Positions 22,671-34,932 of a stretch of 64,000 nt of DNA are shown one piece after another. The stretch spans positions 18,322,328-18,386,327 of the forward strand of contig OU744731.1 of the NCBI GenBank assembly GCA_916613615.1, written 5' to 3'. Position numbers and translations under genes: made by a program. The stretch's first letter is position 1. Every line of letters starts with the position of its first letter. The stretch comes from Steromphala cineraria (taxonomy: Eukaryota > Mollusca > Gastropoda > Trochida > Trochidae). The notes under the pieces were generated by a model. It searched no databases. It saw nothing but the letters and a program-made list of their open reading frames with translations, and was not told where the DNA came from.

Positions 22671-25600
22671 TCAAAAGCTAAAATAAGGACACTTCCTGAA
22701 AGTTATACTACACTGCTATAGAAACGCACCCTTGTGTCTTGTATCTGTTACCAAATTTGATATCACCATTATAAGATATTAGTATCTATATCATGTTTTT
22801 TACCTTTACAACTATTGCAAACAAAGTTTCATTAAAACACTAATATGGAGCGTTTGCATACACAAACGAACTTGAGTAAGCATTGTTATAGAGACACGTC
22901 ATGTCATATATCTATGCAAAGTTAAAAACTAACTATTAATGCTCTGGATTACAAGAAAAGTACTGAATGTTTCGATATTGAATGTTTTTAATAAATTAGT
23001 AAAGAGTTAAAAACTTTTCAAGACATAACTGCTTCAGCGCCAAGCCTACTATCAAGTTAAAATGTTTGGAATTGGATTGAATTTAGATTGTGGCAAGCCA
23101 ACTCTAGTGGGGAGAATATAAAATCATACAGTGATAAAATTGTCAATATTGTCAGAGGATCAATGTCTGAAGATGTATTTTGGTTGATCAAATACTGCAC
23201 CTACTCAACTTAAATTCCTTTTGTAATGCGATGCTGTAAGATCTACTCGCTATATTTGCACTGAAGCTGTAAGGAGAGACAGCAGGTGTCTGGAGCAGGA
23301 ATCAATGGAAGACGTGTGTACCATCTGACATGGAGTCTATGTTAGGACCTTATCCTTGATTTTCCGAAGTACTCCTTACCACCACTAGTTCACACAAAAT
23401 AATTGAATTGTGAGTTAACCAAATAAGCATAACCCTGATTTTCATCGAAATAAACTGCTAGCACTTAATATGTTATACAGATTTGACACAACACTGACAC
23501 AAAAACCTGCAGCCTACTACTTCAAGAATTAATAAAGCGAACACAAATATGATTTACAGGAATGAAATACTATGTCTTATTCGTTATTTGAACTGACAAA
23601 ACTTTCATTCCCACTGTTTTCATTCCCACTGTTTTCATATTTATCTCATTATTTCAATATCTGTGAAAGGCTCCCCATACAGTTGTGGAATAATATAACC
23701 GTTCATATAATTCTGATTATTTTATTGTTTAAAGTATATATATAGATATATATATATATTAATATTTCAACATTTTACCCTGTCAAATCTGAACGAGATG
23801 CATGGGTGAGAGGTGAGAGCTGATATGTTTCACTGGGGGATATATTTGTAACAACTAATCTGATTTCGAAATTTCTTTTTACTGTCATAATGAAAGGACA
23901 ATATCATCAATGACATGGCATATCCTCCTGTTTACACCATTGAGAAAATATATAATATGTATAGAAAATATACAACAAAATGGTTATAATTATCTTTTTT
24001 AATGTATGATCAAATGAAAACACGATATTTTCTTCTCAAAATCAACAACTATAAGTGTATTTAGTAATAGTGAAAACAAATGAAAAGATTTGTATTGTAA
24101 ATCCATTTATTGTTGGACTTTCTACTACATTCACAGGATCAATACAGCATGCCATTTACTTTTTCAGTCAACATCAAACGATATCACCAGTAAGGATTAC
24201 TGACCATCACTTATCAGTATAGTGATTGCTCTGCTTCACACATGAATCGATTGTGTGCAACAAAGAATTATCTCTGATGGAATTGATGTTTATGTTTCTA
24301 GTAATGGATTGGTATTGCTGATCATGATAGGCGAGCTGACGTGGTACAAGAAAAGGGAAATCTGCTCAATGTCATCACAATTAACTAGTGCACTTCCAGT
24401 TACAGTATGTACCTTTGAAACAAAAAAACATCGACTTATCTTAATGTAAAAGCATTTTCCCATATGTCAAAATGGAGATTTATCTACTGATTGATATTTT
24501 TTTTATTAAACACTTACATACTTATGGCTCTTTAAGATGCCTGATAAACTTGCAGGTTCTTGTTTTGTGCAGAACAGCACACTAAAATCCCATCATGACA
24601 TAATTTAGCAGCACCGGCAGCATCACCCCTCATGTTGTAATTGATGTTCTAGAGATGTCATATTGATCAAAGAATGAAGGGATATGATTGCTTCAATTTC
24701 CTGAAAGCTGCTTTCTCAGTAAAAAAGTGGTCTTATACAAATGGAATTTGATGGGTTTGGTTAGGCTCAAGGAATTTGAAATATTTTCGAGTTCATCAGT
24801 ATATCATGAACAAATAGTTTATGCTTAAATTGAAAGTGAAATAATTTGATATCGGAATGACTGATTTTAATATAAAATATCCTTCAAAACGAAGTCGTTT
24901 CATTGAATTGTGTATGCATGTTAGTGTTGGGTAGGCAATTGTTTTCATAACTATCACTTTATCCTGTAACAAGGTCACCAGCCCATTCGCGCTGAATTAA
25001 ACTCATTTGTCAAAATTACATCATGTTCTTCCAAAATCACTTTACTCAATACATTTTCACGGTTTGGTGGTTTGTGTACTTTGGCTACTCTGAGAGCTAT
25101 GCCAGTTGGAGTTTATATAATACTAGTAGGGTGATCCGAGCAGGGCAGATCAACGGGTAGAAGCCAGATCAAACTTCAGTCGTTTTAAAATCTGCTGCCT
25201 TTCTTTCCGTCTGATCTGTCATTCTTTCGACCTTCCCTCGAATCTGTCTTCTCTCTTTTGAGTGGCAACATCGACGTGTTAATTATTGCTGACAACATTT
25301 TAAACCCTAACTCACTCACTCACTCTTCCAACATCAACTGCTCGGTATGACAGGAGAGGAAAGGAAGTAAATAAAACATGATCAAGGGTTGATAGGTAAT
25401 ATAGTGACAGGTTTGTATTTGAATATGAGGTAAGTAGAGACAACGAACATACTTGTAACAGAGATACAACTTCACTGACTGTGATTGAATTTGCAGTTTA
25501 CAGATTTATGTTTTAATAGTATCATTTGGTAGAGACTGTACAGACTGTTATGATTCAAGACAAGAAATAATGCCTGAATCAGTCAATGGTCAGTACAAAA

Positions 25601-25880
25601 GATACATGTTGATAAACTTTGAAAGGTTATATAACTAGTATTCATGTATTGGACGGTGGTATCGGCTTCTGTTTATATAAACAACAGTTGTGAATTTTTT
25701 TAATTGAAAACTAGTATTTTGCACATTTATGTATATTTTGGGTGAATATCTGGGATTTAAAATATTTATGTAATGAATTATGGTATAAAGGCTCTAATCA
25801 AAGTTAATCAATAAATGATGAATACAAAGTCCAACTTTATGGAACTTGTGCATTTAACATTAGTTAAAATAAAACTTTCA

Positions 25881-28800
25881 ATGTGCAATGCAAATTGCAT
25901 CATGGCTAAACTTTTAGAATTTGTTATTTGAAATTTCTTGAATAACAATGTTAGATAAAGTATACAATTCGTATAAATATTCAAATCTGAAACTACCTGG
26001 AAACCCTCACTGAATTCGAATTGACAATATGTGTTCATTTTTACGACGTTACCGTGAGACTTCATCAAATAGTGCACTAATTATAATATATAACATCAAT
26101 AGTGTCAATGTGTGACAGTTAACTGGTTCAAGACAGTGGAATAGGCTTAGTTAATGTTGAGCTTAATGTGATAATCTTCGTTATTCTGAGAAATGGTAAT
26201 AGGTCTTATGTCTTTATTAGGTAGGATTTGCCGCAGAAACGGAGAAGTTAATGTTTAATTAATACAAATTGCATAACATTGCTTGAAAATTATTCACATA
26301 ATGACAAAGATACATTTCACTCATCATTACAAGAACAACTCATTCATTTCTTCATGTTCAGCACTATCCATTAATTGGATTGGCAATTCCTACTGTATGG
26401 ATGATTTTCACTTAATGTAGATGTTTTTACTAGTCTGTAATAACGGGAGATGTTCGACCACCTCGAGATATACATTCATCTTGTTCACGTGAAGCACAGA
26501 TTGGTAATATAAACTTATCATTAAGACACACATGATTACTCCTTAGTTCGCTGTCACTTAATTATTAACGCACAATTTACAGGAGACAATTATCAAAGTT
26601 AAAATAGTCATTGCTTGACCGTGTCCTTACTTTTTATTACCAACGAGGAAATTCCTATCAGGGTTATATTTTCATATGATGCTTTAGTCCAAAAAAAACC
26701 TATTTCATTGTTACGTCATGTAATTAACAATACTTTGACATTTTTCTGTCAAGAGTGGTGTTAAATAGCAATCTATGATAAATATTGCAAACCCAACACA
26801 GTGAATCTGTCAAGGAGTAAATAAAGGAGTTCTCCGAATTATTGTTTAGACACTGAGACTGCTGCCTCAAAGTATACATTCAATTGCATTTGAGAATTAA
26901 TCTTATATTTCAGAGACAACAGCTTGTATATGATTTCATATAAGTAAGTGAATCATGTTATAATTTATATAAAAAATCCCTCATAATATATTTGCCTAAC
27001 TATTGTCCTTAATCAATACATTTACGACTCAGATCCAGCTCCCCTTCAATTGAATAAAAAAAATGTTTGCATCTTCAAACGTTGATATATGGTCATAATC
27101 ACTGAAAACATGAAATATACTTTTTTGTGACTAAACATCAAACCTTTTATTGTTGAAATATTTACAAAGCTGTATTTAACATTTAAGATTTCTAATATGA
27201 CAGTCATGCTTTTTTCCGTGGATGATGCTGAACAAATAACACTGATTTAATCTTCTTAATTATATCTAGCAGATATTGAACACTGTAAAACAAGCATTTT
27301 ACGAACTGTAATTACATATTGGTAAACGTTATTAAAGACTTTGATTTGAAAAAAACTGAATGTTCCTGAATTATAAGATATTTTTCTTGTAGACGTCTAT
27401 CAAGTTTATGTTAATCAAGTGATAAAGCATGTAGATTTTACTAAGATACTATTTTTTATATTCAACTTATTAATTCTTTTAAAGGGACGTTTTGACATAG
27501 ATCCTAAAGTCCTTGTCTTCACTCTTATGACAACGCCATTAGAATCTTTGTCGAAACGTTGCTTTCGAAGAATAAATTAAAGAAGTTGATTTTCCTTAAA
27601 TAAATCTTCCTTATTAATCATCACATTATTTTCTAGAATGCAAACCAAAAAAATCAAAACCCATAGATAACATTTTAAGTTGGAGTGTAACCAAAAGATG
27701 TAATAGTGTTTATCGTAATGTATCTACAATCCTAACATAATATACTGATAAAGGATAGAAATTGACCATCTCCCTGTTTATCTGATGAAAGATGTAAAAT
27801 GTAAAAAGAAAATAGAAATATTGGAACCTTTTTCATTTATTGTTGGATCTCAAAATGTCCATTTAAAAACTATCTTGGCTTGGACGTATAACTAATGTCA
27901 CAAGTATTTTATTATCACAATCGTTGACAGAAACACTTACACGAACTTTTCCCAGTCAGTACTGTATTGGTCATAGTTAGATTTTGAAATCAATTGAATA
28001 CCCGTTCACTAGACAGTTGGCAAACACATTAGATGATTAATTTTACACAATAATCCCAGCAAAGCTGTTCCCAATATTTGAAAAAGCAATCGTCAGTATT
28101 CAAGTGAGTGAAATTGACCATGACTATATTTCGTCATGTACGCTCACATATGAAGATAACTGTGCCACCATGTCTGTGAACTAGATGTGTTGCTATTGTT
28201 AATTGGTATGTGACACATGACAATGTAAAGGCCCATTTCAGTGTACACATGTCAAGTGAACAACAGCTAAATCACAAAGAGATTCATATCTTTCCCTTTT
28301 TAGAATATTTAGGTCTAAGGTATAGTGTCAGATAATTTGTTTTTCTCTTCATTTTAGACCTGACGAATACAAACACAAAACAGTCGTGACAAAATATTGA
28401 TAAAGTCAGAAGTAAGGATTTTTTTTCTATTAGACACATGTTTAAATGCAAATGAAAAAGAATAACATTTGACAAGTGTCCTCCTTTTTAAGATGTTAAC
28501 CATGATGTTATAACAGAAATATATTTTTGAAAACTTGTCATATGTTGTTTGATGCAAACGCCGTTGAATATTTTTAAAAAAAATTCTGGCTTAGAGAAAC
28601 AGTCTGCTCATAAAAGGACACCAGTAATTGTACCCACAAAAGCAAAGGTGTGAAATTTTCAAATACCAGGATGTGATTCCTTTAAAAATTCTAATCATCC
28701 GATGCCAAAAGAATCAGTTGTCCATAAAATAGTCACACACACAGACACTTGAGCATTTAATTCACCCCATGGAAGCAAGTCTATATCTGGGCTGCTCTAG

Positions 28801-29649
28801 CCATTTGTCTGAGGCTCCTTTTAAAATTTTAATAAAATAAGATTTTTACTAAAATAATTTCAGAGACTAGATATAAGTCTATCTATAGAAGAGTAAAATG
28901 GATAACGTTTGGAATAATGACTTAAGGAAACAACCTGATTAAATCTAGTCATTAACAGAGCACACGGAAGAAGCTCTACATGGAAGGTCAACATTTTCAC
29001 AGACTATTGTTTGTATTTCATTGTGTCCTCGTTGCACAAAAACGGTTTGGTTTAGGAAAGTTGAATTTATAGTTTCTTCTGATTGACCGAATACAGGGTT
29101 GAGTTGACTCCTTGATTGTAAACTAAACAAAGAATATCTTACACTCACTTAGATTAATTGATCAAACACAGTAACAGAAACCATTTAATGTTTTCCAATC
29201 TTTATTGATTTTGATTGCTCAATTATATAGACGGTAAATGAGCCCAATGTAAAGTTTCACAAGGGTATTTCTTTTAGTGTTTTCTAGGCTACTATCTATT
29301 TGAAGCTTGCCAGATGTTTTTCATATATTTGTTCCAGTTTCCAGTAACAAACTAGCGAACTTAATTCTACCGCACATAAGAATAACATTGAAAAGCTTAT
29401 CACAGAACTTTATTAACTATTTGTTAATACTCACCACCAAATTTGTTTGTTTTTCAATTTGTTTCTGAGTCAAAATAATAACCTTTTTACTTCATGGTTC
29501 ACTTCAGATGCGTATATAGAGATTTGTAAAGCTCTATACATCAATTTTATCAATATTTGTTACAATCCATTTTGATTTAATTAATCTAATTATAATGATT
29601 TTAGAGAAAGGTAATCTATCTTCCTTAACTGCATTCGTTATAGTTATGA
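25881..29649. other. AT-rich region, no supported gene
   Basis: I recognise no block-scale duplication here apart from short similarity of 27400-27430 to about 51040-51070. A Penelope-like end relic lies at 27481-27600. A 67-codon minus-strand frame (29148-28945) has four Cys near its end and moderate-complexity composition, but no motif, and is not claimed as a gene. Confidence 0.45.
27481..27600 (+). repeat. Possible Penelope-like element end with degenerate ribozyme
   Basis: The segment GCCATTAGAATCTTTGTCGAAACGTTGC followed by GAAGAATAAATTAAAG resembles the terminal hammerhead-ribozyme region of Penelope-like elements (CTGATGA, stem, GAAAC, then a near AATAAA). Only the CGAAACG part and the downstream AATAAA are well matched, and CTGATGA is degenerate. 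A relative is at 13215-13285 (AAGAATCTGAGTCGAAACGT). No reverse transcriptase is nearby. Confidence 0.3.
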
Positions 29650-30690
29650 ATTTTTAAAATTCATTAAATAATCATTGCTATAAGGAAACAGAACATTCAC
29701 CTGCAGACTTTATTGTGAGAGTCTTCTTTCTGCATAACATGGTCATTTTAGATGCTTTTTTGAATTAAAGATCTTATTTCTTATTCAATGCATTTTTAGT
29801 ATAACACTATTAGATTCTGGTACGACAACTGAAGTTATAGGCCAAATATGACGATCCTGTAAGTATTAAAAGCAAAATACACTACTTTATATAATTGCAA
29901 GAACCTGTAAGGAGAGATAGCAGTTGCCTGGAGCAGAAATCAATGCGACACCTGCTTACTTTTTAATATGAACACTCTTTCAGTGCATTATCCAATATGA
30001 ATTCTTCAACAGCATATTGAATGAGTGCGGCTGTTAGTCAGTGAAAACAATTCATTATTGATTGACTGTGTAATAATTTAAATTTTTTTTTATCCATTTT
30101 GGCGTAATTGATATATATTTCTCTGGCTCAAGAATCGTTAATGTGCTGTTGCATTCTGTGTTAAAGTTAACATTACTGCAAAACTTAAACAGTTACAATA
30201 CACATATACACAAATAGTTTTATGAGGTTTGATAATTCCTCTCATTTACAAATGTCAGTACACTTGAAATATGGAAGTGAGTCATGTTTTCAACGTATCC
30301 TCTATCATCCCTGTCCCATAGTTTAAACCAAAAACCAACTACCCAACCTAACCTCATAAAGTATTAAATCATGAAATATTTCTTTGCACATATATGATAT
30401 CACATACAAATACACAGGGTCTTAGTTTTAAATCCTCTATCATTTACGTACTTTTTATTGATCAACACTTATTTCCCATAAAGGTTGCAACGTCCATAGC
30501 TTCTAGGCATGATCCAAATCTTTACTGTCATTATCTGATCACATTTTATCCTAAAAGGGGTTTAAATGGGGAAATCGTTATTAGAAGCTTTCGTTTCATC
30601 ATGCCTGAGCCTAATGTTGATTGCCCCCATTGAACATTCAATCTCAAAAATTTATGTCAGTTTGAGGGTTATTCGCTTTTTAGTTGATCT
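29650..30690. repeat. Segmental duplication block C1
   Basis: Matches 51990-52180 (GAAGTTATAGG, GGTCATTTTA), then 53975-54095 (GTAAGGAG, GATAGCAGTTGCCTG), then 54780-55330, in the same order. C2 contains extra material between these pieces. It ends in the conserved upstream module (30505-30690). No gene seen; a 79-codon frame at 30394-30633 simply crosses that module. Confidence 0.65.
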
Positions 30691-30860
30691 GGCCTGATAG
30701 GCCTGATGGGCTTATGGCATGGCATGGTGTCCCGCGTCCATCCGTAAACTTTGTGGAATTTCGACTTATTCTCCAGAATCATAAGCCCTCTTTAAGATTT
30801 CTTGACTAGTGAGAATTATAAATGGTAACCTTGGTGGCCCTGTGGCCCCTAATAAGAATA
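30679..30860. mobile_element. Truncated copy of the GTCC-rich element
   Basis: GCCTGATGGGCTTATGGCAT, GGCATGGTGTCC and ATCCGTAAACTTT match the first 150 bp of the element at 3642. The tandem units are missing apart from a trace of the first. Confidence 0.65.
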
Positions 30861-31386
30861 GCATATAGAACAAATATATACACGTTATTGGCGAGCGATG
30901 TCAACCATTGTCAAAGTGGTATCCAAATATTACAAATCGTTAATCTATGTTTGATTGTAAGTACAATTATAGTCCCATATACGCTTGACATGACTACTTG
31001 ATTGACAGGTATGTAGGTCAAGACAGCATGGCATTTCTTTGAAAGGTCACCATCATAGGATAACATCCAGGAGGATTAATGGCATCAATTAACAGCATAG
31101 TGAATACTATACACATGACTTGACAGATTGTGCGATAGAAAGAGAATAATCCCGGATATATGACTTCGCTTTAAAGCTCTATTAAAATACGATACCATTG
31201 TGAAAAGTCTTACAGCTGGATTAAATTCAAAGAAATGTCACATTACTGCTTTTGTAAGGTAGTGTCGAAAGGAGGAATTTGTTCTATGTTGTTCTCTGTT
31301 CCAGCAGGAAAGAAATAATAACACCGACATCAGAAGCCCATGTTCAAACATTAAAGACGTCAGGAATATCAAGGGTTCGTGGAATA

Positions 31387-31412
31387 CACTAAACCCCAAA
31401 AGAAACTATCCA
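31387..31412 (+). repeat. Tc1 element terminal inverted repeat, left
   Basis: Twenty-six bases, the exact reverse complement of 32882-32907. Beyond base 26 the two ends diverge at once. Confidence 0.95.
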
Positions 31413-31648
31413 CTCATTAAAATTTTCATTGAAAAATAACAAGACAGGGTTTTCTATCCTAACAACATTTTATCTAATACTGAATCATTTGCACAGCATC
31501 TATCTTCATTTGTTTTGCAATAACTCGTTTATCTTACAACCAGGAAACATTTTATTAACACTGGTGTGAAATGTTAATTTCCATTTTTTAGAAATCGAAG
31601 TTTCTGATCATATGTTAATGAATTTATGGAATATGGAGTCCATAGTCA

Positions 31649-32654
31649 TCAATACTTCGTATGTCCACCTTCAGCTGATATGCAGGCAAGCACTCGACGT
31701 CTCATTGATGTCGTGAGACGTCTGACAGTGGTGCTAGGGATGTTCCCCCATTCATCCTGTAGGGCTTGTTCCAGCTGCCTCAGGTTGACTGGAGGGTTTT
31801 CTCTATTCCTGATTCGCCTCCCTATGCAGTCCTACATGTGTTCAATTGGAGAGAGATCAGGAGAACGTGACGGCCACGGCAAGACGTTGGCGTTATTGTT
31901 GTCCAGGAATGTTGACACTGCTCTTGCTGAATGTGCAGGCGCGTTATCATGTTGAAACAAAGTTCCCGGGTGATTCTGAAGAAATAGCAACACAACAGCA
32001 CGAAGAACTTAATCAATGTATCTTTGCGCAGTCATGTTACGCATGCCGATCACCAATGGTGACTTGTTTTCTCCTCGGATACTGCCCAAAACCATCACAT
32101 TTCCCCCACCGTGTGCCTGGACCTCTGCAACACAATTTGGAGCGTTTCTTTCACCCTGACGGCGATAAACGCGGCCTCTGCCATCATGCTTATATAAACA
32201 AAACCTACTGTCATCGGTGAACATAACATTTCGCCAATCACGAAGCTGCCACCTCGTTCACGTCTTGTCCAGATTAATCGGTTATGTTGATGTTGACGTG
32301 TCAACGTTGGGCCACAATAAGGTTGACGGCCCGAATCCCTGCTGCTCTTAACCTCCTTCTGACAGTTGATTGACTAAGCACCCTCCCGAGAGCCGTAGAC
32401 GCCGATTCTGCAACTGTCAGGAATCGATTTTGGAGATGGAGAGTTCTTAAGTATCAGTCTTCCCGACGTGACGTTACACGTGGTCTACCTGTACGCAATC
32501 TATCTAATGTTGTTCCCGTGTCCCTATAACGTTTCATCAAATTTTCGATGGTTTTTCGATGACAGCCGAATGTTCTTGCAATAAGAACATTTGAAGCACC
32601 CATGTCCTTCATACCCAAGGCCCTGCCACGCTGTTCTGGGGTCAATCTAGGCAT
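31649..32654 (-). pseudogene. Tc1-type transposase, broken
   Basis: It starts MPRLTPEQRGRALGMKDMGA. An N-terminal helix-turn-helix (IARTFGCHRKTIENLMKRY) ends in GRPR, the AT-hook-like linker of Tc1 proteins. The catalytic domain follows: FTDDSRF (first Asp), GGGNVMVLGSI, TAQRYID, then in another frame QHDNAPAHSA (second Asp) and SPDLSPIE (Glu). There are 34 residues between the second Asp and the Glu, the DD34E spacing of the Tc1 family. Lesions are stops between 32454 and 32224, a frameshift near 32010, and a TAG at 31832-31834 where a Trp usually follows EHM. The final stop is at 31649-31651. Confidence 0.92.
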
Positions 32655-32881
32655 TTTAAAATTGGTATTATATGACCTGGCTTACATGTGAATTGATCGC
32701 TTGCTAACTCACTTTCAATAATGAATGTGCGAAACAATGATCAAAGAAAAACGTGTTTTCTCAGTTTTCAACAGAAGTCATGAAAATCACGTACCTAATC
32801 AATGTGACGCTTTGGCGACCTGTCTCCATAAAACGTAACATTTAGCTAAAGTAAATTAAGAATATATTTGAATTCTAAAAA

Positions 32882-32907
32882 TGGATAGTTTCTTTTGGGG
32901 TTTAGTG
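32882..32907 (-). repeat. Tc1 element terminal inverted repeat, right
   Basis: Partner of 31387-31412, followed by the TA target duplication and the block A sequence ATGATCGCTTCGATTT. Confidence 0.95.
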
Positions 32908-34494
32908 TATGATCGCTTCGATTTTAGTGGAAAAGCTTTTTGACAGCACACAAAATAATAGGAGATTTTACAGTGAATTGTCAGATCGGCATTAGTACCA
33001 TATCAAAAGGGTTATTCAATTTATATTCACCTATCGTCAAGTGACAAGATTTGAATTTTTGTTTTGTGAAACGCCCGCACTATCATTGATAATGATTAAA
33101 GCATGAGTCTCACTCATAAACAAATAAAACGATTTGGAATCCCTTATTGAATTCACAATAATTTGGACCTTTGCGACACTACCATGTTAAGTGCCTTTTA
33201 TCAATATTGAAATTTCAGTATTTTAACCAGAGCACCCTTTGCTCTAAAATAGGATTACAATCAACGTCATTAACAGCAGCTTGCGTCCCATCATGTCTGA
33301 GCTTTTATCTTAATGGTTTCCATTGATCATTCATCTAACGCCTTTGATGTCATTTGAGAGTAATTTACTATTTCCTTAATTTGTTAATGTCAAATGTTAT
33401 AGTAAATGTGGTCAATTGACATGAAAGATAATTGATCTCGTAAAATAGAAAGTCATTCATTAACAAAAGTGAGATTTATTAGTTCAAAATCCATGGAAAT
33501 ATTATGAAATAATCGCCTTACTGCGTAAGTAGATAAAGAAAATTGATTTGCTCGTGTTACTCCAAAATCACATTTGGAAGAATTTCATTCTGGGATGATT
33601 ATGAACTATTTTTAGAAAAAAAGGTGTAAGGAATATCAACATGTAAAGCGAACAAAGATTTACTGAAAATTTGTTATATCAGTAAATGTAAAGCAGAAAG
33701 AAACATGAATTTATAATTTGTACCCCACGCCTCTTTGAAAGAATAGTAGCTGTCCCTTATAAAGGTAGTAAAGATATGATCAATTTACAAACTTGTCCAA
33801 ACAAATTTAGACTTGAAGGTTTATATAACATGTATTTTAGGAATGGTGTTCGATTTTTATATTTTCAAACCATGGGGAGGAACTTTCACCAATTAAAACA
33901 AGCATTTGTTCAGCAGAGGTCTACTTTAGTAAACGCTGTGTATCTGTGAGTATAAAACTGTTACTAACAATAAATAACTAAATTTCATTCTAAGCTTTAG
34001 GCTAAAAATATAACTTGACTAGTGAATCCTAAATTAGTGGTTTACTTGAGTAACCAGCATATTTGGATTTTTTTCTGCTTGCTGATTGGACGAAATAGGG
34101 TCATGTTAGCATAAGGACTCTTTAAAACATGTAGCATTGCACTGTGATGAAACCACCACAACACACTATCTTCATTAAGAAATGTTTGGAAGCGTTAAGA
34201 GAAGATGAGACATTCCTACTGTTTATAAACCTCCAGTCACGTCACTCTATTGTTCTATTAGGTTCTTCTTTTACCGGATAAAAAGGAATATAAATCTCTA
34301 TTGCCGGGCGTTCTCCAAGAATGCCCAGGGCTTTCTCTAGGAATGTCCGGGGCTTACTCTAGAATTTATCGGAAATTTACTTTGATTGGGGAATTGTACA
34401 CGTTTTGAAATAATTTGTTTCAAAGTCCTTCTTCGAATAAATACCATTACAAAATATGACATTTTTGACAAATCACAAATATAACGTTCGCATT

Positions 34495-34562
34495 CCTGGT
34501 TTCGAACTCTGGACCTTACGCTTACTAAACTGGCGCCTTTGACAACTCGGCTATAAAGGCCC
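34495..34562 (-). pseudogene. tRNA-Leu-like segment, copy 2
   Basis: On the minus strand it contains TAGCCGAGTTGTCAAAGG, CGCCAGTTTAGTAAGCG and GAGTTCGAAACCAGG. The TTTAGTA loop is the same as in copy 1. The acceptor arm is not complementary, so a functional tRNA is unlikely. Confidence 0.5.
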
Positions 34563-34793
34563 ACGAGAACAAAGATGAATTTTCCACAGTGACAATCATG
34601 TGAACTTCACGAGGCAGATAGCGCATGCCTCTCAAGCTCTCGGCTTGGGTAACTAGAGCAAAGCACGTGCAGGGCGCGGATGTGCTCTCCGTTTGCTCAT
34701 GGTGATTCCCTACCAGTAAAAATCAATGAATCCACTTTTATACTTATTATTGGAATTATTTTGTAACTACGGTTTATGTCGGTTCATAAGTTA

Positions 34794-34932
34794 GATCAAA
34801 ACCTCGCCCTCGGTGTTGTTTGATAATGTAAGCCCTCAGTCTCGGGAAATTGGGGCGGGCCTGTCGGCCCTTACCAATTTCCCTCTGCCGCGGGCTTACA
34901 TTATCAACAACACCTCTGGCTCGGTGTTGATC
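34794..34932. repeat. Long palindrome (foldback) copy 2
   Basis: Same structure as 1007-1145, with GATCAAAACCTCGCCCTCGG on the left and a complementary arm ending GTGTTGATC on the right. Confidence 0.75.

Larger units (their letters stand above)
20061..25880. repeat. Segmental duplication block B1
   Basis: Collinear with B2 (37095-51010) but with only one copy of the segment that is triplicated there. Matches start at TTTTGTTGAGTTGTTCTGA and run through ACATCCTTTCAATAATAACA (about 21623), the (TGGTA)n repeat, the TATA box at 22557, and the CTCGGTATGACAGGAGAGGA end near 25341, with residual similarity to about 25880. The exon-like segment at about 24139 carries an in-frame TAA not present in the B2 copies, so B1 is decayed. 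No intact gene is supported. Confidence 0.75.
31387..32907 (-). mobile_element. Tc1/mariner transposon with intact TIRs, dead transposase
   Basis: The element is 1,521 bp with perfect 26-bp terminal inverted repeats, 31387-31412 and 32882-32907, beginning CACTAAACCCC. It is flanked by TA on both sides (31385-31386 and 32908-32909). The paralogous sites in A1 (about 5494) and A2 (about 17777) lack the insert. The transposase gene, on the minus strand, is broken. It could still be moved by a transposase supplied elsewhere, because the ends are perfect. Confidence 0.95.
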
